Below the pieces are notes generated by a model. That model saw only the letters and a list, made by a program, of their open reading frames with translations. It was not told the DNA's origin and did not search any database. The position numbers and the translations under genes were made by a program. Shown one piece after another: positions 26,686 through 35,436 of a DNA stretch of 64,000 nucleotides (the stretch's first letter is position 1; each line of letters starts with the position of its first letter). Source of the DNA: Aquirufa rosea (GTDB lineage: Bacteria; Bacteroidota; Bacteroidia; Cytophagales; Spirosomataceae); contig NZ_SDHY01000006.1 in the NCBI RefSeq assembly GCF_004118285.1, forward strand, positions 124,001-188,000. The letters are read 5' to 3'.

Positions 26686-28230
26686 ATGAAAAAACTATTA
26701 ACCCTCATTTATCTCATTGGGGTCATTTGCCTCAGCATGGGACAAAATTTGGCTCAAAATCTTACAAGAAGTAATCCTGAGGCCGAAGGTATTTCTTCAG
26801 CAGCTATTCAGGAGTTCATTCAATCCTTCGATGCTAAAAAACATGAATTACATTCAGTCATGATTATAAGACATGGAAAAGTGATTGCCGAGGGATGGTG
26901 GAAACCCTATGCGGCTAATTTGAAGCATAGCATGTATTCCGTTTCCAAAAGCTGGACCTCTACGGCCATTGGCTTTGCTGTGGCTGAAAAAAAACTACAA
27001 GTCAGTGACAAAGTCATTTCATTTTTCCCAGAACACTCTGATTTAGCTAATAAGCCTTATTTGGCCGATTTGACCGTCCAACACCTCTTGACCATGTCCG
27101 TTGGTCATGAAGTAGAGCCACTTCGGGCTGTGGTTGCTACCCAAAATGATTGGGTAAGAGGCTTTTTATCCGCGCCCATCGCTTATCAGCCAGGTAGTAA
27201 GTTCTTGTACAATACCTTAGCGACTTACATGCTTTCTGCCATCATTCAAAAAGTGACTGGCCAAAAAGTAGTCGATTATCTCACTCCTCGATTATTTAAA
27301 CCACTGGGAATACAAGGCGTAGATTGGGAAGTAGACCCCAAAGGAATTAATACGGGTGGCTGGGGTATCCGAGTAAAAACAGAAGATATGGCCAAACTGG
27401 GGCAGCTATATCTTCAACAAGGAAAATGGAACGGCCAACAAATCCTTCCGGCTTCGTGGATTAATGAAGCTACTCAAAAACACATCGATCAGGATCCTAA
27501 CGCTAGCGCAGAAAAAAAGGCCAATTCAGATTGGCTTCAAGGATATGGCTATCAATTTTGGCGTTGTAGAAACGGAGCATTTCGGGCTGATGGAGCTTAT
27601 GGACAATACATTGTGGTCATGCCGGAACAAGATGCCGTAGTAGTCATTACCTCAGAATCTCATGAATTGCAGGACGATTTAAACATGGTCTGGAAATATT
27701 TATTACCCGCATTTCAGAACAAAGCCATTAGCCCTAACCCACAAGCTTCTATTTCCTTGAAAAATTATTTGAGCAGACTAACCTTACCTGCCCCCGTACA
27801 AGAAAGCAACTATCAAGCTAGCACTTGGTCTAAGCATAAGGCTAGCTTAGATAAAAATGCGCTTAATTTGTCAGAAATAGGATTCCAAAGGAAGGGAGAT
27901 CAATTGAATTTAGTTTTGGTCGACCAACAACAAAAAACGCATCAGATTCCCGCTGGACATGGCAAATGGGTAATGACTAGCACGGATTTGCCTGGCCCCT
28001 ACTTATTAAGAGCAGCCAAAGCCAATTTGGAGGGCCAATCTCCCTTTAAAGTAGCCTCTAGTTACCGATGGCTAGCCAATAATACTTTGGAAATAACTTT
28101 GCGATTTTATGAAAGTCCACACCATTGGATTTGGACGGCCCATTGGGAAAATGGTCAGCTACAGATGGAAATCAAAAACTCCTTTGATCGACTAAACACC
28201 ATCAAAGTAAGCGGTAATGTAAAACTTTAA
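26686..28230 (+). CDS. Serine hydrolase of the beta-lactamase class C family, exported
   Basis: A 514-residue protein with signal peptide (LLTLIYLIGVICLSMG). The N-terminal domain (about 30-340) has the nucleophile motif SVSK (Ser85, Lys88), a YNT motif (in GSKFLYNTLATY) equal to the YxN box, and 'GGWGIRVKTEDMAKLGQLYL' typical of esterase/peptidase members. A C-terminal region (about 350-514) forms a separate beta-rich domain. Likely an esterase, transpeptidase-like or D-aminopeptidase enzyme of the cell envelope; true beta-lactamase activity is unlikely. It is transcribed alone. Confidence 0.82.
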   Translation: MKKLLTLIYLIGVICLSMGQNLAQNLTRSNPEAEGISSAAIQEFIQSFDAKKHELHSVMIIRHGKVIAEGWWKPYAANLKHSMYSVSKSWTSTAIGFAVAEKKLQVSDKVISFFPEHSDLANKPYLADLTVQHLLTMSVGHEVEPLRAVVATQNDWVRGFLSAPIAYQPGSKFLYNTLATYMLSAIIQKVTGQKVVDYLTPRLFKPLGIQGVDWEVDPKGINTGGWGIRVKTEDMAKLGQLYLQQGKWNGQQILPASWINEATQKHIDQDPNASAEKKANSDWLQGYGYQFWRCRNGAFRADGAYGQYIVVMPEQDAVVVITSESHELQDDLNMVWKYLLPAFQNKAISPNPQASISLKNYLSRLTLPAPVQESNYQASTWSKHKASLDKNALNLSEIGFQRKGDQLNLVLVDQQQKTHQIPAGHGKWVMTSTDLPGPYLLRAAKANLEGQSPFKVASSYRWLANNTLEITLRFYESPHHWIWTAHWENGQLQMEIKNSFDRLNTIKVSGNVKL

Positions 28231-28306
28231 CCCATCTAATCCCCTACTCGTCGCAAAATAGAGAATGCCGTATAAGAATATTAAAAACTTTTTCTAACAT
28301 TGTACA

Positions 28307-28324
28307 ATTGCACGCTTGTGCAAT
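28307..28324. promoter_or_regulatory. Inverted repeat in the leader of the TIM-barrel gene
   Basis: ATTGCAC-gctt-GTGCAAT, a perfect 7-bp inverted repeat with a 4-base loop, located 29-46 bp upstream of the ATG at 28353. It could be an operator (14 of its bases form a palindrome of the TTGCAC type) or a short mRNA hairpin. No protein is known for it. Confidence 0.4.
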
Positions 28325-28352
28325 ATTCAGATTACATTTAAATCAAAAATCT

Positions 28353-29378
28353 ATGTCAACTCATTTACCTCAAAACACATCTCGTCGTCAGTTTTTACTT
28401 TCGGGATCGTTGGCCACTATGGGCTTATTCCTCGCAGGAAAAGCAAATGCTTCTTCCTTATTGTTAGCTGCCAAGCCAAATTCTAAATTTGCTGGTGTAC
28501 AAATTGGAGCCATTACATATTCCTACCGTAGTTTACCTGGAAGTATTGAGCAAATCTTACAATATTGTATTGATAGTAATATTTCTGCCATAGAATTAAT
28601 GGGAGATGCCGCTGAGGACTATGCAGGCAAACCTAAAAATCCAAATCCAAGACCCATGGGTCCTCCTGCTCCAGGTGCGCAACGTGCACCCATGACGGAT
28701 GAACAAAGAGCTAAAATGGCCGCCTATCAAAAAGAAGTAGCGGAGTGGCGAGCCAATGCTTCCATGGACAAGTTCAAAGAGGTTAAGCAAATGTTTGATA
28801 AGGCTGGCATTAGTATCTATGCATTTAAACCAAATGCATTAGGACCAAACAATACAGATGCAGAGGTGGAATATGCATTAAAAGCTGCCAAAGCTTTAGG
28901 AGCGAAATCCGTAACCATAGAATTACCTACTGATCCAGCGCAATCTCAGCGCTTGGGCGATTTAGGAGCTAAGCACAAAGTCTACATTGGCTATCACCTA
29001 CACACTACTGCTACTGATACAGCTTGGGATGTAGCATTGGCACAGTCGCCATACAATTCCATGAACTTGGATTGCGGTCACTACATCGCGGCAGGTGGAA
29101 ATAATACTCCTGCTAGCTTGTTGAAGTTGATTGAAGCAAAAGCGGACCGTATCACTTCTATGCACATCAAGGACAGAAAAAACAAGGAAAATGGTGGCCA
29201 AAACCAAGTTTGGGGACAAGGCAACACTCCTTTAAAAGAAATCTTAACCTTGATGAAGGAGAAAAAATACAAATTCCCAGCTACCATCGAGTTGGAATAT
29301 GATATCCCAGCGGGTTCAGATCCCGTAGCAGAGGTGAATAAATGTGTGGCTTATGCTAAAGCTATCTTATTGGGATAA
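28353..29378 (+). CDS. TIM-barrel sugar phosphate isomerase/epimerase-like protein, exported
   Basis: About 341 residues, starting MSTHLPQNTSRRQFLLSGSL, a TAT-type signal with RRQFLL, cleaved after residues near GKANA. The body is an AP_endonuc_2 TIM barrel: GVQIGAITYSYRS, NISAIELMGD, GAKSVTIELPTD, YIGYHLHTTAT, LDCGHYIAAGGN, TSMHIKDR, and KFPATIELEYDIPAG, with putative metal ligands Glu, Asp/His, His and Glu. A Pro-rich insertion (KPKNPNPRPMGPP...) spans about residues 90-115. Because it is periplasmic, it probably acts on keto sugars or glycosides outside the cytoplasm. Confidence 0.8.
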   Translation: MSTHLPQNTSRRQFLLSGSLATMGLFLAGKANASSLLLAAKPNSKFAGVQIGAITYSYRSLPGSIEQILQYCIDSNISAIELMGDAAEDYAGKPKNPNPRPMGPPAPGAQRAPMTDEQRAKMAAYQKEVAEWRANASMDKFKEVKQMFDKAGISIYAFKPNALGPNNTDAEVEYALKAAKALGAKSVTIELPTDPAQSQRLGDLGAKHKVYIGYHLHTTATDTAWDVALAQSPYNSMNLDCGHYIAAGGNNTPASLLKLIEAKADRITSMHIKDRKNKENGGQNQVWGQGNTPLKEILTLMKEKKYKFPATIELEYDIPAGSDPVAEVNKCVAYAKAILLG

Positions 29379-29415
29379 GAAATAGGTAAAAAATTACCTG
29401 AAATCATACAAACAT

Positions 29416-29454
29416 AAATGGGTGGAAAAGTTTAGCTTTTTCACCCATTTTTTT
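29416..29454. terminator. Bidirectional hairpin terminator
   Basis: ATGGGTGGAAAAG, loop TTTAG, CTTTTTCACCCAT, flanked by A and T runs. It sits 38 bp after the TIM-barrel gene and 21 bp before the end of the convergent NAD(P)H-hydrate dehydratase gene, so it can serve both. Confidence 0.8.
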
Positions 29455-29474
29455 GCTGTGAGAAAATATAAATC

Positions 29475-30302
29475 TTAGATCTCAATTTGTTTTAGCATAT
29501 CCACCAAATCACTAGCAATCAAGCTAGAATGGGAATTTGCCACGGCATACATATCCCCCGCCAAACCATGATAATAAACCGCTAGGCAAGTAGCAAGCCA
29601 AGCAGGGTAACCTTGAGCTGCTAAAGAAGCAATCATTCCAGATAGAACGTCGCCACTTCCTGCCGTAGCCATGCCATCATTCCCAGTACTATTGACGAAA
29701 TGCCGACCATCCGAAGTAAGTACTTGAGAATTTTTTCCCTTGATGACTAATTGAACAGGATAATTTCCCACAAATTTCCGGGCTTCTTCTAAAGCAGTTT
29801 CAGATTGGACAGGTTTACCTACTAATCGACTTAACTCTCCTAAATGCGGGGTTAAGATATGATTTTCGTGTAACAAAGCATACCATTCGGGATGTTTGGA
29901 CAATAGTGTCAATCCATCCGCATCTATCACCAAGGGACCCTTATAATGTGTTAATAAAAACAACAATGCCTCCGCTGAAGCTTCACTCAAACCAATTCCC
30001 GGACCAAAAACAATGGCAGTGTGTTCTTCATGAATAGGCAAACGTTCCAGCAAAGATTTACCCGAATTAATCTCATACATCAATTCAGGATTGGAAGCTA
30101 ACAAGGGATATACTCCCCCAGGTGGTAGAATAGCAGTCACTAAACCACAACCCGAGCGTAAGGCAGCCCGGGAAGCTAATATACAAGCCCCTATTTTGCC
30201 TTCACTTCCTGCCATAACCCAGACATGGCCAAAACTTCTTTTATGGCCATCGGAGGCTCTCCATTTGCGGTGACTTTGCACCCAATCTTCCTGTAAAATC
30301 AT
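29475..30302 (-). CDS. nnrD: ADP/ATP-dependent NAD(P)H-hydrate dehydratase (stand-alone dehydratase domain)
   Basis: About 275 residues of the ribokinase-like YjeF C-terminal family, which repairs hydrated NAD(P)H. Motifs: RSFGHVWVMAGSEGKIGA, SRAALRSGCGLVT, VFGPGIGLS, LVIDADGLTLLSKHP, LTPHLGELSRLVG, and the anion/catalytic site NDGMATAGSGDVLSGMIASLAAQG. The epimerase (NnrE, YjeF_N) half that is often fused in bacteria is absent from this protein and window. Start could be either of two ATG codons two codons apart (30302 or 30308). It is divergent from the carboxylesterase gene. Confidence 0.88.
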   Translation of the reverse strand: MILQEDWVQSHRKWRASDGHKRSFGHVWVMAGSEGKIGACILASRAALRSGCGLVTAILPPGGVYPLLASNPELMYEINSGKSLLERLPIHEEHTAIVFGPGIGLSEASAEALLFLLTHYKGPLVIDADGLTLLSKHPEWYALLHENHILTPHLGELSRLVGKPVQSETALEEARKFVGNYPVQLVIKGKNSQVLTSDGRHFVNSTGNDGMATAGSGDVLSGMIASLAAQGYPAWLATCLAVYYHGLAGDMYAVANSHSSLIASDLVDMLKQIEI

Positions 30303-30350
30303 GACCATTTTATGCTATTTTATCGTAAAAAAATAAAATTTATGCCCAAA

Positions 30351-30382
30351 TTTGCAATTCTAGTGATCGAGGATTACTATTG
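30351..30382 (+). promoter_or_regulatory. Predicted promoter of the carboxylesterase gene
   Basis: TTTG at 30351-30354, a 20-bp spacer, then TACTATTG at 30375-30382, close to the Bacteroidota -33/-7 consensus (TTTG and TAnnTTTG). The start codon is at 30416. An inverted pair ATTGTA...TACAAT overlaps the downstream edge. Confidence 0.4.
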
Positions 30383-30415
30383 TAACAAAAGGATACAATA
30401 AAGCTTTATACTCAC

Positions 30416-32062
30416 ATGAAAAAAATCTTACAACTAGCTGCAGGCTGTCTTTTCAGCCTATCCCTGTTGACTATGCATGCACAAGGCCCCAAAAACTCAA
30501 ATGGTATTGACGTACAAGTTAAAACCAAAAACGGAACTGTGGAAGGAGAATTGGATACTCGTTCAAAAATCGTAAGTTTTAAAGGCGTTCCCTTTGCGCA
30601 GCCTCCAGTAGGAGATTTACGCTGGAAAGCCCCTCAAGACCCCAAACCATGGTCAGGTGTATTACAAGCCAAGCAATTTGGACCTAAAGCAGTCCAAACA
30701 CCCATCTTTGGCGATATGGGCTTCCGTAGTAATGGTATGAGCGAAGACTGTTTATATCTTAATGTTTGGACACCTAAGCCATCGACTGAGGCAAAACTTC
30801 CCGTATTAGTCTATTTTTATGGGGGAGGATTTATGGCAGGCGATGGTTCAGAACCTCGTTACGATGGAGAATCGATGGCTAAAAAGGGCATCGTTTCAGT
30901 GACCATCAACTACCGTTTGAATTTGTTCGGGTTTTTCTCTCATCCTGAATTAACCAAGGAATCACCTAATAAGGCATCCGGAAATTATGGGTATATGGAT
31001 ATGGTAGCCGCCTTGAAATGGGTGAAAGCGAATATTGCTCAGTTTGGAGGTGATCCCAATCACGTAACCATCGCAGGAGAATCTGCGGGTTCTATTGCCG
31101 TTTCTGCTCAAATGGCCTCTCCATTAGCCAAAGGATTGTTCCAAGGTGCCATTGGAGAAAGTGGTGGTTGGTTAAGTAATACCTTAGCTCCTATGAGCTT
31201 AAAAGATTCGGAGAAATTTGGTGAAGAATGGGCTAAAAAAATCGGTGCCAGCTCATTAAAAGAATTAAGAGCAATGTCAACCTATGATTTATACCAAAAA
31301 ATGGTCGACTCCAAAACACTAAGTTTCCCAGGAAATATTGACGGTTATTTCATGCCAAAAACCGTACGTGAAATTTTTGAAGCAGGAGAGCAATCGCAAG
31401 TACCTTTGCTAGTAGGCTGGAACTCAGAAGAAATGAGCTATCGTGCTATTACCAAAGGTAAAACGGTAACACCGGAATTGTATGCCGAAGTAGTTAAAGA
31501 ACTTTACAAAGACAAAGCCGACCAAATCATGCAATTGTACCCAGGAAAAACGGCTGAGGAAGCTGAGCAATCAGCCACCGATTTGGCTGGTGATAGATTC
31601 TTGGGCTTTTCCACTTGGAAATGGTTCGACCTACACCGTAAGCATAGCCAACAACCGGTTTATCGCTACTATTTCGCGCGTCCTAGACCAGATATGGTCC
31701 AAAAAGACGTAGAGGCAGCTTTAGCAGGAGGAGTAGTAAAAAGAGATCCGAATGCACCGAAAGCCCCGAAACCAAAAGGTGCCGTTCACTCAGCTGAGAT
31801 TGAATATGCTTTGGGTAATTTATCCACTAATTTAACCTATGCCTGGACTCCAGAAGATTACAAAGTATCTCAGGTAATGCAAGAGTACTTCGCCAATTTC
31901 ATCAAAAACTGGAATCCCAATGGAGCTAATTTAGCTAATTGGCCTGCTGCCAAAAATGAAGCTAAACCAGAACTTATGTTGCTAGACGTAGAATCTAAGG
32001 TCATTCGCGGAGAAAAAGACGCGCGTTATGAATTTTTAGATCAAGATTCAGGTAAAAAATAA
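30416..32062 (+). CDS. Type-B carboxylesterase/lipase, secreted
   Basis: A 548-residue alpha/beta hydrolase with signal peptide (ILQLAAGCLFSLSLLTMHAQ). Family signatures: FKGVPFAQPPVGDLRWKAP, EDCLYLNVW, PVLVYFYGGGF (oxyanion hole), and the nucleophile elbow HVTIAGESAGS. The acid is probably the Glu in GWNSEEMSY and the catalytic His lies in AVHSAEIEYALG. A Pro/Ala/Lys-rich insertion (DPNAPKAPKPKG) is unusual. It probably hydrolyses acyl or aryl esters outside the cytoplasm. The next gene starts 38 bp later on the same strand. Confidence 0.87.
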   Translation: MKKILQLAAGCLFSLSLLTMHAQGPKNSNGIDVQVKTKNGTVEGELDTRSKIVSFKGVPFAQPPVGDLRWKAPQDPKPWSGVLQAKQFGPKAVQTPIFGDMGFRSNGMSEDCLYLNVWTPKPSTEAKLPVLVYFYGGGFMAGDGSEPRYDGESMAKKGIVSVTINYRLNLFGFFSHPELTKESPNKASGNYGYMDMVAALKWVKANIAQFGGDPNHVTIAGESAGSIAVSAQMASPLAKGLFQGAIGESGGWLSNTLAPMSLKDSEKFGEEWAKKIGASSLKELRAMSTYDLYQKMVDSKTLSFPGNIDGYFMPKTVREIFEAGEQSQVPLLVGWNSEEMSYRAITKGKTVTPELYAEVVKELYKDKADQIMQLYPGKTAEEAEQSATDLAGDRFLGFSTWKWFDLHRKHSQQPVYRYYFARPRPDMVQKDVEAALAGGVVKRDPNAPKAPKPKGAVHSAEIEYALGNLSTNLTYAWTPEDYKVSQVMQEYFANFIKNWNPNGANLANWPAAKNEAKPELMLLDVESKVIRGEKDARYEFLDQDSGKK

Positions 32063-32100
32063 ATTGCTTATTTTTACCTAATATAACGTAAACCTATCAC

Positions 32101-33147
32101 ATGCAATCCAACATATTTCACACGGCCATACTTTCTTACGGAATGTCTGGCCGTGTTTTTCATGCCCCTTTCCTAGCTACTCATCCAGGATTCCACTTAG
32201 ATGGATGCTGGGAAAGATCTCAGAAAAACATTCAATCTAGGTATCCAGAGGTTAAAAGCTACGATTCATTGGAGGAAATTTTAGCCAATGATTCTATTGA
32301 TTTAGTCGTAGTCAACACTCCCATTGCCACGCATTTTGATTATACCTTAAAATGCTTAGAAGCAGGCAAACATGTTTTGGTGGAAAAATGCTTTACCCGA
32401 ACGGCTGAAGAGGCCATCCTACTGAAAGCAGCGGTGGAAAAAGCAGGGAAACATCTATTCGTCTTCCAAAACCGTAGGTGGGATTCCGATTTTTTAACCG
32501 TCAAAAAAATAAAAGAGTCTGGCATTTTGGGAGAATTGGTAGAGGCAGAATTCCACTACGACCGTTTTGATGGTAACCTATCATACAAAGCTCATAAAGA
32601 AACGGCCGGTGTTGGCGTGGGGGTAGTCACCGACCTAGGGCCGCATATCATAGACCAAGCCATCACTTTGTTTGGCATGCCAGAGCGAGTATTTGCAGAT
32701 TTACGTAAAACAAGGAAAAATACGCAGGTAGACGATTATTTTGAAATTCTTTTGTATTATCCTGATTTAAGGGTTCGACTAAAGGCAGGTTATTTTGTGA
32801 AATTGCCCGTTCCTTCTTTTCAACTGCACGGTAAACAAGGTAGCTTCTTAAAAACCAGATCTGACAGACAAGAGGCTGATTTACAATTAGCTAAGCTCCC
32901 AAATACTCCTCATTGGGGTGAGGATGAGGAAAAAGAATATGGCCAAATTTGGATCGATGGTGAAGAAAGCCCGAGAGCCGTTCCTTCAGAAGCAGGCAAT
33001 TACATGGCCTTCTTTGAGAATGTGTATCAAACATTACTTGGGAACGAAAAGCCTGCCGTTTCTGTTGAGGATGGTATTCGTAGCATGCGCATCGTGGATG
33101 CAGCCTACGAAAGTCACCGTCAACAAGCGATTATTACATTAGGTTAA
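32101..33147 (+). CDS. Gfo/Idh/MocA family oxidoreductase
   Basis: A 348-residue cytosolic NAD(P)-binding enzyme. The N-terminal fold 'TAILSYGMSGRVFHAPFL' has GMSGRVFHAPF in place of GxGxxG, as in the YdgJ/VirJ-like subgroup. The family motif VEKCFTRTAEE replaces the usual EKP with EKC, while the Lys is kept. Further segments 'DLGPHIIDQAITLFG' and 'ALKSPGAY-like' C-terminal region fit the group. Its stop is 4 bp before the Crp/Fnr regulator, which suggests co-transcription although the functional link is unclear. Substrate unknown. Confidence 0.85.
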   Translation: MQSNIFHTAILSYGMSGRVFHAPFLATHPGFHLDGCWERSQKNIQSRYPEVKSYDSLEEILANDSIDLVVVNTPIATHFDYTLKCLEAGKHVLVEKCFTRTAEEAILLKAAVEKAGKHLFVFQNRRWDSDFLTVKKIKESGILGELVEAEFHYDRFDGNLSYKAHKETAGVGVGVVTDLGPHIIDQAITLFGMPERVFADLRKTRKNTQVDDYFEILLYYPDLRVRLKAGYFVKLPVPSFQLHGKQGSFLKTRSDRQEADLQLAKLPNTPHWGEDEEKEYGQIWIDGEESPRAVPSEAGNYMAFFENVYQTLLGNEKPAVSVEDGIRSMRIVDAAYESHRQQAIITLG

Positions 33148-33151
33148 TTTT

Positions 33152-33793
33152 ATGGCAAGCTCTTCCACCACCCAACAATTATTCCAACAATTTGAACCGG
33201 AATTGCTGAAAAAAGTACAGCAAGTAGGCGTCATTCGTAAATTCAAAGCGGAAGATTTTTTAATGCAGACGGGCCAACAAATACGCTCAGCCGTGCTGGT
33301 CTTGGAAGGTGTCATTAAAGTATTTAGGGAAGATGATGAGGGCAATGAGGTCTTCATGTACAACCTTCACCCAGGAGAGGCCTGCGCCATTTCCATGACC
33401 TGCGCTACCAGACAATTATCCAGTCAAATTATGGCAAAAGCCTTGGTGGATTCAGAGGTATTGGTCATTCCTGTAGAACTCATGGATGAATGGGCTTTGA
33501 AATATCGCTCTTGGTACCAATTTGTCTTGGAGACCTACCGTTCCCGATTTGAAGAATTACTAGATACGCTGGACCATATTGCCTTCCGTAATTTAGATGA
33601 AAGACTTCTTTGGTACCTTAAGCAGCATCAAAAAAGCTTGAAAAGTAATTTTATCAAAGCCTCATTCACTGACATTGCTTTGGAATTAAACTCTTCCAGA
33701 GAAGTTATTTCACGCCTCATGAAAAAATTGGCAGAGAAAGGGCACATCAAATTACATAAAAATGAAATTGAGATTCTGAATCTAAAAATGTAG
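33152..33793 (+). CDS. Crp/Fnr-family transcriptional regulator at the head of the sulfur island
   Basis: A 213-residue regulator: cyclic-nucleotide-binding-like beta-roll (about 20-120), dimer helix (about 120-150) and C-terminal winged helix (FTDIALELNSSREVISRLMKKLAEKGHIKL, about 167-197). The recognition helix holds R-E-x-x-S-R, so it keeps the Arg and Glu that in E. coli CRP read the GTGA half-site. There is no N-terminal FNR iron-sulfur cysteine cluster; only Cys78 and Cys84 (GEACAISMTCATR), placed in the beta-roll, remain as possible thiol sensors. I propose that it controls the five TGTGA-N6-TCACG promoters between 33810 and 43922, with sulfide, persulfide or redox state as signal. The signal is inference. 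Confidence 0.85.
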   Translation: MASSSTTQQLFQQFEPELLKKVQQVGVIRKFKAEDFLMQTGQQIRSAVLVLEGVIKVFREDDEGNEVFMYNLHPGEACAISMTCATRQLSSQIMAKALVDSEVLVIPVELMDEWALKYRSWYQFVLETYRSRFEELLDTLDHIAFRNLDERLLWYLKQHQKSLKSNFIKASFTDIALELNSSREVISRLMKKLAEKGHIKLHKNEIEILNLKM

Positions 33794-33809
33794 ATCCCCG
33801 CCCCCCTCC

Positions 33810-33854
33810 TGTGACGTAAATCACGCCCCTTACGAGATAATCAAGAGAAATTTG
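33810..33854 (+). promoter_or_regulatory. Crp/Fnr-type operator and -7 element of the porin gene
   Basis: Palindrome TGTGACGTAAATCACG at 33810-33825 (centre 33817.5) and a -7-like GAAATTTG at 33847-33854. The distance from palindrome centre to the last base of the -7 element is 36.5 bp, the same as at the four other island promoters. The porin start codon is at 33875, which leaves a leader of about 16-20 bases. Confidence 0.7.
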
Positions 33855-33874
33855 TTGGCATAAATCAATCATTT

Positions 33875-35269
33875 ATGCCAAAAGCTTACCCACATATACT
33901 GCTATTTTTATTTCTATTCTTTGGGCTCTTCAACAGCTCATTCGCCGAATGGGCATACATTGATTCGAGTCAATTGAAGTCGGTAGGAAAAGCCCTGTTT
34001 GGCGGAAAATTGCACCCCAATATCCGCTATTTCTACATGAATACTGATAATTCAGGCGATAATTACGATGCTTATGCCAACGGACTAGGCTGGGGAATAT
34101 CCTATGAAACGCATCCCTGGAAAGGTATTAGTGCTGGTATTAGTGGCCAATGGATGTATAACTTAGGATCTAGTTCCTTCTCTACTACGCCCCAATCAAC
34201 CATACTCAACCGCTATGAGATGGGATTATTTGATCTGACAAATCCTAGCTCCTCAGCGGTTTTAGGCCGCTTGGAAAAACTTTACCTCCATTATTCATAT
34301 CGAAAATCATCGATCAAGCTGGGCCGACAAGTCATCAATACACCTTTTATCAACCCTCAAGACGGAAGATTACGACCTACTGCCGTGTCGGGAATTTGGT
34401 TGGATTGGAATCAAATACCCGCAACTAAAATTGAAGCTGGATACTTGCAGGCCATTTCGCCAAGAAGCACCACCCATTGGTACGGTATCGGAGAATCCAT
34501 AGGCATTTATCCTCAGGGCTTTAATCCTGATGGCAGCAAATCCAATTATCTAGGGAACGTCCCATCACAAGGCATAGGTCTTTTAGGGATTACCTTTAAA
34601 CAAATAAAACCAGTTCAATTCCAAATTTGGAATATGTATGTAGACCAGGTCATGTATACGTGGATGTTGCAGGCAGATGCCCAATGGGCGGCCAATAAAC
34701 GTAGCCAGTGGGTTACAGGACTACAATACATGGAACAACATTCTTTGACGAGCCATAATATCAACCCTTCCAAACAGTACATGAATCCCGGAGCGATGTC
34801 CAGAACTTGGGGAGCAAAATTAGGTTGGGAAAATAAGCAATGGAAAACATCCTTAAACTTCAATAGGATTACGGGCGAAGGACGGTATTTGATGCCCCGA
34901 GAATGGGGTAAAGACCCATTTTACACCTTTATGCCTCGTGAAAGAAATGAAGGATTTGGAGGTGTCAATGCCTATGTAGCTAGAGTCGCTTACCTTTGGC
35001 CTAAACTACCCTTAAAAACTCAGATTTCACATGGATTATTTTATTTGCCAGCGGTCAATCAAGTGGCTTTAAATAAATATGCCATGCCCTCCTATGCACA
35101 GACCAACATAGATTTGAACTATGAGCCCAAAGGAAAATGGAAAGGTATCTCACTCTCCTTAATTTGGGTCTTAAAAAATGCTATTGATTCTGCTCTAATT
35201 GAAGATAAGTATACCATCAACAAGGTCAACATGAAGCAAATTAATTTTGTGATAAATTACACTTGGTAG
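33875..35269 (+). CDS. OprD-family outer-membrane porin
   Basis: A 464-residue protein with signal peptide (ILLFLFLFFGLFNSSFA) and a beta-barrel pattern of alternating hydrophobic strands. The segments KLGRQVINTPFINPQDGRLR and EAGYLQAISPRSTTHWYG resemble the substrate-channel region of OprD porins, and the chain ends in ...INFVINYTW with a terminal aromatic residue, as expected for BAM insertion. It lies 82 bp after the Crp/Fnr gene and before the sulfur genes, and is preceded by the conserved operator, so it probably lets thiosulfate, sulfite or another small anion into the periplasm. Confidence 0.8.
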   Translation: MPKAYPHILLFLFLFFGLFNSSFAEWAYIDSSQLKSVGKALFGGKLHPNIRYFYMNTDNSGDNYDAYANGLGWGISYETHPWKGISAGISGQWMYNLGSSSFSTTPQSTILNRYEMGLFDLTNPSSSAVLGRLEKLYLHYSYRKSSIKLGRQVINTPFINPQDGRLRPTAVSGIWLDWNQIPATKIEAGYLQAISPRSTTHWYGIGESIGIYPQGFNPDGSKSNYLGNVPSQGIGLLGITFKQIKPVQFQIWNMYVDQVMYTWMLQADAQWAANKRSQWVTGLQYMEQHSLTSHNINPSKQYMNPGAMSRTWGAKLGWENKQWKTSLNFNRITGEGRYLMPREWGKDPFYTFMPRERNEGFGGVNAYVARVAYLWPKLPLKTQISHGLFYLPAVNQVALNKYAMPSYAQTNIDLNYEPKGKWKGISLSLIWVLKNAIDSALIEDKYTINKVNMKQINFVINYTW

Positions 35270-35366
35270 CTTGCAAAACATTGAAATACAATAAATTAAG
35301 CATTTCATTTTAGCTTACCAAATTATCAAGTTAAAGCAATAAGCCCAATCTAAGATTTTTTTGACT

Positions 35367-35411
35367 TGTGATAAAAATCACGAATTGGAACAAATAAATG
35401 CTTGACATTTG
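35367..35411 (+). promoter_or_regulatory. Crp/Fnr-type operator and -7 element of the tauE operon
   Basis: Palindrome TGTGATAAAAATCACG at 35367-35382 (centre 35374.5) and GACATTTG at 35404-35411; spacing centre-to-end 36.5 bp. The best matching site of the set. The ATG of the exporter is at 35437. Confidence 0.72.
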
Positions 35412-35436
35412 TATCATCATAACAGAAAACAACAAT

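Noticed and set aside
26686-28230. Antibiotic-resistance beta-lactamase
   Set aside because: The family has the SxxK fold, but the long C-terminal domain and genome context fit an esterase or peptidase; no evidence for drug hydrolysis.
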